Part shown: one piece after another, positions 23,966-33,586 of the stretch
Numbering within the stretch: position 1 is the stretch's first letter
Layout of the letters: the number at the start of each line of letters is the position of its first letter
Assembly: GCF_000379445.1 (NCBI RefSeq)
Contig: NZ_KB902272.1
Location: 1 to 64,000 of the forward strand
DNA length: 64,000 nucleotides
From: Fangia hongkongensis FSC776 = DSM 21703
GTDB taxonomy: Bacteria > Pseudomonadota > Gammaproteobacteria > Francisellales > Francisellaceae
Direction of reading: 5' to 3'
The notes under the pieces: model-generated
Seen by the model: the letters and a program-made list of their open reading frames with translations, nothing else
What the model was told of the DNA's origin: nothing
Database searches by the model: none
Translations under genes and position numbers: made by a program

Positions 23966-24625
23966 TCAGTTGTGTGGTTGGCTAGAGTGTCTGGTTTGCC
24001 TTTTTGAAAAGTACAGTTCAACAAGATAGCGTGCCCAAAGGTAGGAGAAAATACCAATATACATTCCAGCTAAAACATCACTTAAAAAATGCTTATCTAA
24101 TAGGATTCTAGAGATAGCAATGATAATGGCAAGAATCAGCATTATATTGGCAAAGCTTTTTTTATTCACGACATAACCAAGTGCAAGTAGTCCTGCAAAG
24201 TTTAAAGTTACATGTCCTGATGGGAAGCTATTAAATGTTGAATGCATGGAGAGAAAATGAAAGCCATAGAGCCCTTCTGATAAATATAAATCAGGGCGAT
24301 AGCGCGCAAGAGAAAATTTCAATACGCTGGCAACTGCTAAGGCAATAAAAAGCGCTAAGGTAAATACATAAAGCTTTTGACTATGCTTTTTACGGAAGGC
24401 TTTCCAGAGGCTAATTAAAAACACAATGACAAATATCCCTGCCCATGTGTTAGGGTCAGCAATATCGTCTAATAGTTTAAATATGCTATCAATCAAACCA
24501 CCACTAATGGACATATTCATTGAAATGGCAAGGATTCTATCAACATAGATATAGCTGATGATGCACAGGATAATACAGAGTATTCCATAAGCGATGGTGT
24601 TTTTTGCAAGTGTTTGAAAAGACAT
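23966..24625 (-). CDS. PAP2-family membrane phosphatase
   Basis: 219 residues and six spans. The three-part PAP2 active site is present: KFSLARYRP, then FNSFPSGHVTLN, then SRILLDKHFLSDVLAG, giving the Lys-Arg-Pro, Ser-Gly-His and Arg-His-Asp residues. Family members act on lipid phosphates on the periplasmic side, for example undecaprenyl diphosphate or the phosphates of lipid A. Lipid A phosphatases (LpxE/LpxF) of Francisella belong to this family, but the substrate here cannot be told from sequence. Confidence 0.85.
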   Translation of the reverse strand: MSFQTLAKNTIAYGILCIILCIISYIYVDRILAISMNMSISGGLIDSIFKLLDDIADPNTWAGIFVIVFLISLWKAFRKKHSQKLYVFTLALFIALAVASVLKFSLARYRPDLYLSEGLYGFHFLSMHSTFNSFPSGHVTLNFAGLLALGYVVNKKSFANIMLILAIIIAISRILLDKHFLSDVLAGMYIGIFSYLWARYLVELYFSKRQTRHSSQPHN

Positions 24626-24656
24626 AATTCACGCTATCCTTTGTGAATGTGTTAAG

Positions 24657-24998
24657 TTAATCCTGCTGAGTGCTTGGCTTTAAGTCCCAGAGTTTTTCCA
24701 GTTGGTAAAAATCGCGCGTCTCTTTTAACATGATGTGAACAATAATATCACCTAAATCAACCAGTACCCAGTCGCTTTTTGATTGTCCCTCAACACCAAG
24801 GATGGGGATGTTTTTTGCTTTGATTTCTTGTTGTAGGTTATTTGCTAATGCTTTTGCATGTGTTACAGAGGTGGCTGTACAAACAACGACATAGCTCATC
24901 ATTTCGGTTAAATGTTCAACATTCATTACACTAATATCTTCGGCTTTAATAGATTCTAGTGCATCAATAGTACTGTCAAGAATAGTTTGTGTTTCCAT
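24657..24998 (-). CDS. rsfS: Ribosome silencing factor
   Basis: 113 residues. Family pattern: LESIKAEDISVMNV, MMSYVVVCTATSVTHAKALAN, then GQSKSDWVLVDLGDIIVHIM and RDFYQLEKLW. RsfS binds ribosomal protein L14 and blocks subunit joining when nutrients are low. Short independent gene between trkA and the PAP2 gene. Confidence 0.95.
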   Translation of the reverse strand: METQTILDSTIDALESIKAEDISVMNVEHLTEMMSYVVVCTATSVTHAKALANNLQQEIKAKNIPILGVEGQSKSDWVLVDLGDIIVHIMLKETRDFYQLEKLWDLKPSTQQD

Positions 24999-25108
24999 AA
25001 GGTTGTTATAATTATATCAGGCGATTAAACAGGCCTAGAATTCTAGTCTATCTTGTAATCAGGTGCAAGAATATTCAACATATTTTGCGGGTGTTAAAAG
25101 CGGTTAAA

Positions 25109-26482
25109 CTATAGAAAGACAGGTAATACCTGAAACATTTTTTCAACCATTGGGACATAGTCTATATCGGTGACAATAATCACAATGGCATCTCCTGATT
25201 CAATGATATAGTCATCATGGGCAATCATAATTTGATTATCTCTAACAATGGCGCCGATCATTACCTGTGGTGGCAGATTAAGCCCACGAATACTTTTGCC
25301 TACAATAGGAGAGTTATCAGCACTGCCATGAACAACAATTTCCATCGCCTCGGCTTGACCTGCATAAAGCGAATAGATGTTAGTCATATCACCTTTTCTG
25401 AGGTAAGTTTGAATCACCCCAATGGTAATTCTTTGTGGGGAAATTGCCCGATCGATTGAGTGAGTATCATCGATCAGTTGGGCATAGCTTAAGCTATTAA
25501 CAAGTGCGATGGTGCTTTTTGCGCCCATCTTTTTAGCAAGCATCGCTGACATGATATTGGCTTCATCATCATTTGTAACGGCGCAGAATAAATCGGTATC
25601 ATCAATACTTTCAGCATTTAGAAGCTCAGCATCTGATGCATCGCCTGAAAGAACGGTGGTATGATCTAAAACCTCAGCTGCCAGATGGCATTTTTCATAA
25701 TTGTTTTCAACAATTTTAACAAAATAATCTTTCTCAAGACGTTTAGCTAAACCGACGCCAATATTCCCGCCACCGGCAATAAAGATTTTTTTAAACTTTG
25801 TTTGCTGAGGTTGAAACTCACTTAATATCGCAGGGATATTAATTTTCTCAGCAATAAAAAATACATCATCATGTGCCTGTAAGATCGTATCAGCTCTGAC
25901 AAGGATATTTTTCTTTTTGCGGTAAATACCAACAATGCGCGCATCGATATCAGGCAGCTCTTGGCGAAATTCTTTGATCGTCATGCCGTTAAGTGGTGAA
26001 TTCTCAGCAATGGAGCTGCCGGCAAGTTGTAATCGACCATTAGCAAAATCAACAATTTGAAAGCTTCCTGAGTGTTCAACAAGTCGAAGTAGCCTTTGTG
26101 TAACTAACTCTGAGGGGTTGATGATAAGATCGATCGGTATATTATCATTATTGAAAATCTGTGGATATTTACCATAGTTTTTATTGCGAAGTCTGGCAAT
26201 TTTAGTCGGAATTTTAAATAGGCTATAAGAGATTTGGCAGGCAACGATATTCACCTCATCATTGTTGGTTACAGCAATGATCATATCAGCATCACCGGCT
26301 CCAGCATCTTCTAGAATGTTCGGATGGGACGCCGAGCCGCAGATTGTCCTGACATCAAAGTGATCTTGAATTCTTCTTAAGCGCACAGCATTTTGATCAA
26401 TGACGCTGACATCATGTTCTTTTTGCAGTGATTTGGCAAGTGAGCTACCCACTTGACCGGCGCCTAATATAATAATTTTCAT
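25109..26482 (-). CDS. trkA: Trk potassium uptake regulatory protein
   Basis: 457 residues arranged as two repeated RCK units. Each has an N-terminal NAD-binding fold (IILGAGQVGSSLAKSL and IFIAGGGNIGVGLAKRL) followed by a TrkA-C domain. It is a peripheral, nucleotide-gated subunit of the TrkH/TrkG potassium channel. No trkH gene is in the window. It starts 8 bases after the cobalamin adenosyltransferase gene ends, so the two may share a transcript. Confidence 0.95.
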   Translation of the reverse strand: MKIIILGAGQVGSSLAKSLQKEHDVSVIDQNAVRLRRIQDHFDVRTICGSASHPNILEDAGAGDADMIIAVTNNDEVNIVACQISYSLFKIPTKIARLRNKNYGKYPQIFNNDNIPIDLIINPSELVTQRLLRLVEHSGSFQIVDFANGRLQLAGSSIAENSPLNGMTIKEFRQELPDIDARIVGIYRKKKNILVRADTILQAHDDVFFIAEKINIPAILSEFQPQQTKFKKIFIAGGGNIGVGLAKRLEKDYFVKIVENNYEKCHLAAEVLDHTTVLSGDASDAELLNAESIDDTDLFCAVTNDDEANIMSAMLAKKMGAKSTIALVNSLSYAQLIDDTHSIDRAISPQRITIGVIQTYLRKGDMTNIYSLYAGQAEAMEIVVHGSADNSPIVGKSIRGLNLPPQVMIGAIVRDNQIMIAHDDYIIESGDAIVIIVTDIDYVPMVEKMFQVLPVFL

Positions 26483-26490
26483 GCGAGAAC

Positions 26491-27060
26491 CTAATCGTTT
26501 TGTTGTGTTGTAACTCTATGGCTTGCCCATAGCGTTTCTATATGATTTTGATCATAGTTAAAGTATCTTGCAAGTACAAATAACAGATCTGATAGGCGAT
26601 TTAAGTATTGTAAAATCATCTTGTTTTGTATGATTTCTTTTTGCATCAGCTCTACATAATAGCGCTCAACAGCTCGCGCAGTTGTTCTTGCTTGATGACA
26701 AAGCGAAGCTGCTTTCGAGCCACCGGGTAAAATAAACTCTTTAAGTGGGGGCAGCTGATCATTATATCGATCAATCATATCTTCAAGATGTTTGATATCT
26801 GCATCCGATATAGAAGGGCTTTCAGGGTAGGATAAATGTCCTCCAATATTAAAAAGCTGATGCTGGATATGTTGCAGTGTTTCATTGATGCTTTTGTTAT
26901 CACTAAAAGCAACAACAACACCGATGCTTGCATTTAAGCTATCAATCTGCCCAATCATCTCAACCATCGGGTGATGTTTGAAAATACGCTTGTTATCAGA
27001 GAGTGCGGTTTGTCCCTGATCACCTGTTTTTGTGTAAACTTTAGAGATGCGATAACCCAT
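26491..27060 (-). CDS. PduO-type ATP:cob(I)alamin adenosyltransferase
   Basis: 189 residues. YTKTGDQGQTAL near the N-terminus forms the ATP site, and CHQARTTARAVERYYVEL with its Arg residues is the cobalamin/ATP signature of the PduO family. The enzyme makes adenosylcobalamin from imported corrinoid. A BtuF-like corrinoid-binding protein lies at 59264, which fits B12 salvage rather than synthesis (inference). Confidence 0.92.
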   Translation of the reverse strand: MGYRISKVYTKTGDQGQTALSDNKRIFKHHPMVEMIGQIDSLNASIGVVVAFSDNKSINETLQHIQHQLFNIGGHLSYPESPSISDADIKHLEDMIDRYNDQLPPLKEFILPGGSKAASLCHQARTTARAVERYYVELMQKEIIQNKMILQYLNRLSDLLFVLARYFNYDQNHIETLWASHRVTTQQND

Positions 27061-27236
27061 ACAGTGATTATATTTAAATCTGTCAATAGTATAATTATAT
27101 CAGCACTCAAGCTATTTTCGGGGTTTAATTGCAAAGAAATTAATGTGCAGCTGTATGATGAAAGTATTGAAAACTCCTTTTCAATATTTAGAACTCAGAT
27201 TACACTAGTGGCAGATTAAATTCATAGGTACATAGA

Positions 27237-28070
27237 ATGAAACTATTAGATTTCAATGTTGGTATTGATCAGCCCTTTTTTTTGATTGCAGGGCCTTGTG
27301 TCATTGAATCAGAAGCGCTAGCAATTGAAACAGCAGGGTATTTAAAAGAGCTCACAGATGATTTGAATATTCCTTTTATCTATAAATCATCATTTGATAA
27401 AGCAAATCGCTCGTCAATAGATAGCTTTCGTGGCCCGGGCATTGAAAAAGGGCTTGAGATTTTACAGAAAGTGAAATCTCAAATCAATGTGCCTGTATTA
27501 ACAGATGTACACGAAGATACGCCACTTAATGAAGTAGCTTCTGTGGTTGATGTGCTACAAACGCCTGCATTTTTGTGCAGACAAACAAACTTTATTGTTA
27601 AAGTATGTGAGCAAGGTTTGCCAGTGAATATTAAAAAAGGGCAGTTTCTTGCGCCTTGGGATATGAAACAAGTTGCCAATAAAGCGCTAAGCACAGGTAA
27701 TAAAGGCATTATGATGTGTGAGCGTGGCGCTAGTTTTGGTTATAATAATCTTGTTTCGGATATGCGCTCATTGGCAGTGATGAGAGAGACAGGCTGTCCT
27801 GTTGTTTTTGATGCAACCCATTCAGTGCAATTACCAGGCGGTAAAGGGCATGCTTCAGGGGGGCAAAGAGAATTTGTGCCTACTTTAGCAAGGGCTGCGA
27901 TGGCCGCAGGTATTTCAGGGATATTTATGGAAACACACCCAAATCCAGATAAAGCATTAAGCGATGGTCCGAATGCATGGCCAATTCAAAAAATGAAGCC
28001 ATTACTTCAGCAACTTAAAGCAATTGATCAGATTGTAAAATCAACAAAATTGCTGGAAGACACGCTATAA
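27237..28070 (+). CDS. kdsA: 3-deoxy-8-phosphooctulonate synthase
   Basis: 277 residues, normal length. [50 protein letters not shown] and [12 protein letters not shown] are the conserved blocks for phosphoenolpyruvate and arabinose-5-phosphate. The product Kdo-8-phosphate enters the LPS core. The gene stands alone here, whereas in many bacteria it is next to pyrG or eno. Confidence 0.97.
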   Translation: MKLLDFNVGIDQPFFLIAGPCVIESEALAIETAGYLKELTDDLNIPFIYKSSFDKANRSSIDSFRGPGIEKGLEILQKVKSQINVPVLTDVHEDTPLNEVASVVDVLQTPAFLCRQTNFIVKVCEQGLPVNIKKGQFLAPWDMKQVANKALSTGNKGIMMCERGASFGYNNLVSDMRSLAVMRETGCPVVFDATHSVQLPGGKGHASGGQREFVPTLARAAMAAGISGIFMETHPNPDKALSDGPNAWPIQKMKPLLQQLKAIDQIVKSTKLLEDTL

Positions 28071-28162
28071 TCGTACACAATTGAATTTAGCAAAATTATA
28101 TTGCTGATTTTTTTATAAAATTCGTTACAATAGTGACGAAATCCCTAGTCTATTTTTAGTTC

Positions 28163-28810
28163 ATGAAAAATAAAAGTCTTATTATAATTGGTGTTGTTGG
28201 TGGATCAGGTTCAGGAAAGAGCTTGTTGTCGAACACCATCGTTGAGGAATTAGAGGAAATAGACTCACAAAGAGTCACGGTGCTGTCAGAGGATCATTAT
28301 TATCGTAATAATAGTCATTTGAGTGCAGAGGAGCTTTCGCTACTTAACTATGACCATCCGGATGCTTTTGAGCACGAGCTTTTGAAATCACAGCTTAAGT
28401 CGCTTATTGCAGGGCATGATATTCAGGTGCCTATTTATGATTATTCAACACATAGTCGCTTAAAGGGAGAGTTTCACCCTGTCAGTGCGCAAACTACCGT
28501 GCTTATTCTTGAAGGGATTATGTTGTATACAGATAAAGAGCTTAGAGACTTAATGGATATTAAGCTTTTTATGGACACGCCGATGGATGTGTCATTTATC
28601 CGCCGTTTATTGCGTGATCAAAAAGAAAGAGGACGCACGGTTGATAGTATTGTTTCTCAATATTTAGAGACGGTCAGACCAATGTTTTTACAGTTTATTG
28701 AGCCATCAAAGCGCTATGCAGATATTATTGTGCCGCAGGGCGGGAAGAATAAAATTGCCATTGATATTATTCGCTCGAAAGTCAAAGAGCTGTTAAGGCA
28801 TTATGACTAA
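28163..28810 (+). CDS. udk: Uridine kinase
   Basis: 215 residues. P-loop GVVGGSGSGKSLLSNTI, then LSEDHYYRNNSHL, NYDHPDAFEHELL, VPIYDYSTHSR and a lid with RRLLRDQKERGRT. Phosphorylates uridine and cytidine in pyrimidine salvage. Its last 4 bases overlap the end of the convergent MFS gene. Confidence 0.95.
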   Translation: MKNKSLIIIGVVGGSGSGKSLLSNTIVEELEEIDSQRVTVLSEDHYYRNNSHLSAEELSLLNYDHPDAFEHELLKSQLKSLIAGHDIQVPIYDYSTHSRLKGEFHPVSAQTTVLILEGIMLYTDKELRDLMDIKLFMDTPMDVSFIRRLLRDQKERGRTVDSIVSQYLETVRPMFLQFIEPSKRYADIIVPQGGKNKIAIDIIRSKVKELLRHYD

Positions 28811-30000
28811 TCATTTTTAACCCCAAACAAAAAGACAAATGAAATGATTGCGGTAATTAAAAATAAAATAGCAATTAAATGAATGGCTGACAGCGGGACA
28901 AGCATTGCAGCGCCGCCGACAAGCCCTGCAACCAGCATCGACAAACATCCATATAAGCTTCCAACAGCGCCAAGACGGGTTTTAAATGTCACAATAGCAA
29001 GTGCGCTACTGGTTGGAAATATCACCCCTGCTGAGAAATTAAAGATCATTACAGCAATCATGATAAAGACAAGATTGTCAGGGAAAATGAATGCTTGAAT
29101 AATCATTAAGATGCTTGAGAATAAGAAAAGTATTACGCCAATGCGCTGAGAGTTCTCAATGCTAATATATTTCAATGCCATGCCATTTGCAAACATCCCA
29201 ATCATGATAAATGCCTCTCCAATGGCAAAAACGATAGCATAATTAATCTCGCTTAAACCAAAGTGTTGTTGGAATAAAAAAGCGCTAAGTGATAAATAAG
29301 CAATAATAGATGCCATTACACAACTTGAAATGGTTGTATTTTTAATAAATACCTTGTTTTTAATCACCCAGATATAGGTTTGGATAGAGAGCTTTGCTGA
29401 GAGCCTTTTGGAAGGGCTTAAAAGCGTTTCAATTAAAAAGTAATAACATAAAACATAACAGCTGACACTTAAGAGTAAAATAAATATAAAATCAGCACGC
29501 CAGTGAAAGACATGTGCCAGAAAAGCGCCCACGATGGGTGCTAAAACAGGGGCTAAGAGTGTTCCGATGCCCATAAAAGACATAAACCTTGCATAGGAGG
29601 TTTTATCTGGGATAACATCACGTAAGATTACACGTCCCAATGACATGGGTGCAGCCATACCAATTGCTTCAAAGGTTCTGCCGATAATCAGCATTGTAAA
29701 GTTGATACTAAAAAGTGTAATACAAGTTCCAAAGATGCTGATGGCAAGACCAGAGAGAAAGATTTTTCTTCGTCCAAATCGCTCTGATAGTGGACCATAG
29801 ATTAGTTGTGCAAATGCAAAAACAATAAAATAGAAAGTGACACTAAAGGCTAAAATAGAGGCATTGGTGCCAAACTCATCACCAATACTTGGTAAAGAGG
29901 GAACATAGATATCTGATACAAAAATACCAAGCATTGAGGTAATTAATATCATCGTAACAAAGATTGCTTTTGCTGATTTTGATGCTTGCATTTCAAGCAT
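28807..30000 (-). CDS. Bcr/CflA-family drug exporter (MFS)
   Basis: 397 residues and 12 spans. Features include DIYVPSLPSIGDEF in the first loop, GPLSERFGRRKIFLSGL (motif A), GMAAPMSLGRVILRDVIP and ALSFMGIGTLLAPVLAPIVG-like motif C. These mark the Bcr/CflA group of proton antiporters for bicyclomycin, chloramphenicol and similar compounds. The upstream region holds an inverted repeat that could be a repressor site. No regulator gene is adjacent. Confidence 0.88.
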   Translation of the reverse strand: MLEMQASKSAKAIFVTMILITSMLGIFVSDIYVPSLPSIGDEFGTNASILAFSVTFYFIVFAFAQLIYGPLSERFGRRKIFLSGLAISIFGTCITLFSINFTMLIIGRTFEAIGMAAPMSLGRVILRDVIPDKTSYARFMSFMGIGTLLAPVLAPIVGAFLAHVFHWRADFIFILLLSVSCYVLCYYFLIETLLSPSKRLSAKLSIQTYIWVIKNKVFIKNTTISSCVMASIIAYLSLSAFLFQQHFGLSEINYAIVFAIGEAFIMIGMFANGMALKYISIENSQRIGVILFLFSSILMIIQAFIFPDNLVFIMIAVMIFNFSAGVIFPTSSALAIVTFKTRLGAVGSLYGCLSMLVAGLVGGAAMLVPLSAIHLIAILFLITAIISFVFLFGVKND

Positions 30001-30042
30001 AAAACATTCCCCTTATATGTTGGCGTTTTATCTGTTTAACTT

Positions 30043-30066
30043 AACGTTCATTAAGCTGATTGAACG
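30043..30066. promoter_or_regulatory. CGTTCA...TGAACG inverted repeat upstream of MFS exporter
   Basis: Arms CGTTCA and TGAACG surround TTAAGCTGAT about 45-65 bases before the exporter's start, followed by an overlapping TGAACGATCATTCA. The layout suits a TetR- or MarR-type operator controlling efflux, but no regulator is nearby. Confidence 0.25.
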
Positions 30067-30183
30067 ATCATTCACTCAAAAAGTCATTTGCTCCACATGC
30101 TGAGCTAATAGTGATGCATAACTACACTAGCTAAGCTTTAAAATGGTTGTATATTTAAGTGTTTTTTGATCTATGTAGTATCA

Positions 30184-30203
30184 ATTGTAAAATGATTTAC
30201 AAT
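30184..30203. promoter_or_regulatory. ATTGTAAA-N4-TTTACAAT inverted repeat
   Basis: Perfect 8-bp arms around ATGA in the gap between the MFS exporter and dacB. It is followed by AGGAGGAACT and ATG-GTA-CGT-TAA, an ideal ribosome site in front of a three-codon frame. It may be an operator or the remains of a small gene. Apart from this, the gap 30001-30290 shows nothing coding. Confidence 0.3.
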
Positions 30204-30290
30204 CATTACAGGAGGAACTATGGTACGTTAAAAAATAGCCTATTGGAACATGAGATTAGCATTTATGGCTAATAAAATGGCAAAAGCTGT

Positions 30291-31697
30291 TTATAGTTCG
30301 TTATAAAAGACCTTAACAACCCTATCTTGAAAAGCTCTAGCATTATTGCGCTGATTCCTTTTTAGGTCATTTAACATAATAGAAAAGCTAACAAGATGAT
30401 TTTTCTTTGTTAAGAGATAACCTGAAAGCGTAAAGACGCTAGAGAGTGTGCCTGTTTTTGCATGCACACGACCACGAAGTGGACCATTCATGCGATAGGC
30501 AAGCGTGCCGTCAGTGGCAGAGGTTGGTAATGCTCGGTAGAACTTTTTGCCAATAGGGCTATTGTATGCTTTGGTAAGAAGATTAACCATAAAATTGGGG
30601 GTTACTTTATCTAAGAAAGAGAGCCCAGAGCCATCATCCATTGTAAGTTTTGTGATATCCGCACCATATTTTGTATGCAATGTTTTTTCAACCGCCGCTG
30701 TGCCTTTGTCAGTTGAACCAATGCCATAAATATCATAGCCAACCGTCCTTAAAAAGCTCTCAGCATATAAGTTATCTGATTTTAAAAGCATATGCGTTAA
30801 CATATCATCAATACTCTCTGAGCGATTATCAACAAGAAGATGAAGCTTGCTCTTAGGCAAACTTCCAATTTGAATATCACCAGTATATTGAATGCCGACT
30901 TCTTTAACAAAGTCTTTAATGGTATCAAGTGTTTTTAGTGCAGGATTTTTAATGGCAAGATTCATGTAAAATTCAGCTTGCTGAGGCAAACATCCAGTAA
31001 GAGAAATTACGTTGTTATCATCCATAACAAGTGAAAAAGGGCAGCTTTTTCTGACCGAGTAAGGGGCTATGGTTGCCGTGTTTTTAAAAGTAATATTGGA
31101 GGTGTTGCCAAGTTTTTTAATGCGCGTATCTTTGCTGCCTGATTTGACAATTTTAAAAACAACACAGTTTTTATTCATATTGAGTGTTGATGCCGGTGCA
31201 GCAAAGCAGTATTGTGCATCTTCCTTAGACCAGCCTTTAGGGATGTAGCTGCCTGAGAATTTATTGGCTACAACGATAATGCTGCCATTGACACGCTTGA
31301 TTCCAGCTTGTTTGGCACGAGAAATCAAGTTATATAACGCAGCGCCTGTTAGGCTTGGATCACCTGAAAATTCAATATATAGATTGCCGTTTAAAGTACC
31401 GTTAGCATAGTTGCTCTTTTGGTAATAAATGGCAGTTTGAAACTGAAAGTTCTTTGGTAACGCACTAAATGCCCCAATTGCTGTAAATATCTTGTTATTA
31501 CTAGCAGGGGTAAATGAGCGATTATCAGCATAACGATAGAGCATTTTTCCGGAGTTAACACGCTGCGCAGCAATGCCAATAGAGGCATCCGAAAGGCGGT
31601 ATTTTTTAACAAGTGCCTGAATTTCCGTGCGTGCTGAGGCAAAGGAAATAGAAAAACTGACAAGTATCAGGGTCAAAATAATATTAATCTTTTTCAC
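30291..31697 (-). CDS. dacB: D-alanyl-D-alanine carboxypeptidase/endopeptidase (PBP4)
   Basis: 468 residues from a GTG at 31697, chosen because it opens a clean signal peptide (VKKINIILTLILVSFSISFA); an ATG at 31757 would add 20 residues and overlap the divergent folB reading frame. The three penicillin-binding motifs are present: S-x-x-K in FTPASNNKIFTAIGA, S-D-N in MLLKSDNLYAESF and K-T-G in VHAKTGTLSSVF. The large insert between the first two is typical of class C PBP4. Trims or cleaves peptide cross-links in periplasmic peptidoglycan. Confidence 0.9.
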   Translation of the reverse strand: MKKINIILTLILVSFSISFASARTEIQALVKKYRLSDASIGIAAQRVNSGKMLYRYADNRSFTPASNNKIFTAIGAFSALPKNFQFQTAIYYQKSNYANGTLNGNLYIEFSGDPSLTGAALYNLISRAKQAGIKRVNGSIIVVANKFSGSYIPKGWSKEDAQYCFAAPASTLNMNKNCVVFKIVKSGSKDTRIKKLGNTSNITFKNTATIAPYSVRKSCPFSLVMDDNNVISLTGCLPQQAEFYMNLAIKNPALKTLDTIKDFVKEVGIQYTGDIQIGSLPKSKLHLLVDNRSESIDDMLTHMLLKSDNLYAESFLRTVGYDIYGIGSTDKGTAAVEKTLHTKYGADITKLTMDDGSGLSFLDKVTPNFMVNLLTKAYNSPIGKKFYRALPTSATDGTLAYRMNGPLRGRVHAKTGTLSSVFTLSGYLLTKKNHLVSFSIMLNDLKRNQRNNARAFQDRVVKVFYNEL

Positions 31698-31787
31698 AAT
31701 AATTTTAAATTCTGGCTTGCAGGGGCTTTCATGTGCCTTGATAATATCAAGAATCATAAAAGGTTGTCATTGGTTTTTGATAAATAT

Positions 31788-32150
31788 ATGTATAAAGTCC
31801 ATTTAAATCAAGTTGAGCTGCCAGTATACCTTGGTGTATATGATTTTGAGCAGCAGCAAAAGCAACTTGTTCTTGTTGATATTGAAATAAGATTTTTAGA
31901 GATGCCTAAGGGATGTATTTCTGATCAATTAGAAGATGTGATTTGCTATGCTGGGTTGAATGATACGTTGTTAAAAGCAGCAGAGGAAAAGCGTTATCAA
32001 CTAATTGAACATTTGGCATATGTCCTTTGTGATCGCTTAATGTTGGGACTTAAGTTTCCTGCGGATATCTCTTTGACAGTACACAAAAACCCTCCACTTG
32101 ATAATATCCATCAAGCAAGTTTTACAATGGAAAGACAATGGCAAATGTAA
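31788..32150 (+). CDS. folB: Dihydroneopterin aldolase
   Basis: 120 residues from the ATG at 31788 (MYKVHLNQVELPVYLGVYDF), which matches the family start; the open frame extends upstream to 31731. Family elements: ELPVYLGVYDFEQQQ, the acidic residue in QLIEHLAYVL, and Lys in LTVHKNPPLDN. Converts dihydroneopterin to 6-hydroxymethyl-dihydropterin in folate synthesis. Overlaps folKP by 13 bases, so the two form a translationally coupled folate operon. Confidence 0.9.
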   Translation: MYKVHLNQVELPVYLGVYDFEQQQKQLVLVDIEIRFLEMPKGCISDQLEDVICYAGLNDTLLKAAEEKRYQLIEHLAYVLCDRLMLGLKFPADISLTVHKNPPLDNIHQASFTMERQWQM

Positions 32151-33478
32151 TTTTAGGGCTTGGTAGCAACCTTGGCTATAAGCTTAATTATCTAAGAGAA
32201 GCCGCAAGCTATATTGAAAAGGATATTGGTAAGATCAAAAAAATATCCTCTATTTATCAAACAAAGGCGCTTTTACCTGAAGGTGCGCCTGATAGTTGGG
32301 ATTCAGATTACTATAATTTGGCGCTAGAAGTGCAAACAATGCTTGAGCCTGAGAGTTTGCTTGAGATGATAAAAAGAATTGAATCTAAAATAGGCAGAGA
32401 CCCAAATCATTTACATTGGTCACCAAGAGAGATTGATATTGATATTTTGAGCTATGATGATCGAGTCTATCAATCAGATACGCTTGTGATTCCGCACAAG
32501 TTATTACTAACAAGGCGCTTTGCATTAGAGCCACTTTTGGAAATAGCACCAAATTGGCAGCATCCAGAGTATCCAAAAGACTTGTATTTGGTGTTAAAAG
32601 CATTGCCAGAGCTGAAAATAGCACCTTATACACTGACTGGCAGTAAGGTGATGGGTATTATTAATTTATCTAGGGATTCTTTTTCTGAGGATGAAAGTGA
32701 GCTTACAAGAAACACGCCGTATTCGATCAAGCGTTTTTTACAAACAATTCAAAGTATGATTGAAGAGGGCGCTGAGGTGATTGATATTGGTGCAGAAAGT
32801 ACAAAACCAAATGCCACTCCAAAAACAGCCGATGAAGTTTGGTGCTTACTTAAACCGTATTTAGAGGCATTAGATACATATTTAAAAGATAATGCTTTTC
32901 CTGTTCCTATTGATATCAGTATTGATACCTATCATGCGAGCGTTGTAAAAAAAGCGCTTAGCTTTCCTTGTGTTCGTATTATTAATGATGTCTATGGATG
33001 CGAGCTTGAAGAGATTGCACAGTTGATTAAAAATACTGATATAAAGTATGTTTTTATGCATCAAATGGGCAAAGCAGGGGGAGAGTATGTGCCACAAAAA
33101 GACAAAATAGTAGAGAGTGTGATTCATTTTGCTAGAGAGAAGATAAGCCAGCTAGCTCACTTGGGGATAAGTCAAAATCAAATGATTTTTGATGTTGGTA
33201 TTGGTTTTGGCAAATCACCTTTTCAAACGAATATACTCCTTAATAGTATCAGCGAGATCAAAGCGGCGCTTAGTGTGTCAATTTTAGTAGGTCATTCAAG
33301 AAAAAACTCTATCTGTCCATATGTAAAAGAGCGTTCGCTAGAGCAAAAAGATCTCTCAACGGCAATAACAAGCTATATCTTATCACAAGCCAAGGTGGAT
33401 TATTTGCGTGTTCATAATGTTAATTATAGCGTTATTGCTAATTGGCAAAGGAACCGATCAAGCTTAGTTGGGGGATAG
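32138..33478 (+). CDS. folKP: Bifunctional HPPK-DHPS (FolK-FolP fusion)
   Basis: 446 residues. Residues 1-150 are HPPK, with GLGSNLGYKLNYL and the signature WSPREIDIDIL. From about residue 165 comes dihydropteroate synthase: GIINLSRDSFSEDE, EVIDIGAESTKPNA, ISIDTYHAS, FDVGIGFGK and SILVGHSRKNS. The usual T-P-D-S-F motif reads S-R-D-S-F. The fusion carries out two successive steps, and the second domain is the sulfonamide target. The same fusion occurs in Francisella, which supports the taxonomic placement. Confidence 0.95.
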   Translation: MANVILGLGSNLGYKLNYLREAASYIEKDIGKIKKISSIYQTKALLPEGAPDSWDSDYYNLALEVQTMLEPESLLEMIKRIESKIGRDPNHLHWSPREIDIDILSYDDRVYQSDTLVIPHKLLLTRRFALEPLLEIAPNWQHPEYPKDLYLVLKALPELKIAPYTLTGSKVMGIINLSRDSFSEDESELTRNTPYSIKRFLQTIQSMIEEGAEVIDIGAESTKPNATPKTADEVWCLLKPYLEALDTYLKDNAFPVPIDISIDTYHASVVKKALSFPCVRIINDVYGCELEEIAQLIKNTDIKYVFMHQMGKAGGEYVPQKDKIVESVIHFAREKISQLAHLGISQNQMIFDVGIGFGKSPFQTNILLNSISEIKAALSVSILVGHSRKNSICPYVKERSLEQKDLSTAITSYILSQAKVDYLRVHNVNYSVIANWQRNRSSLVGG

Positions 33479-33586
33479 TGCATCAAGTTTCTGCAGTAAA
33501 ATGGAATTTTTTTCTAGTCATTACTGATGAAATTTTGTTAGAATGTGGCAAATTTGTGGCATTTATAAAAATGAGTATTAAAAAAC

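Noticed and set aside
30220-30306. Small protein gene after the AGGAGG site
   Set aside because: The frame has a TAA as its fourth codon, and no alternative start with a ribosome site follows.
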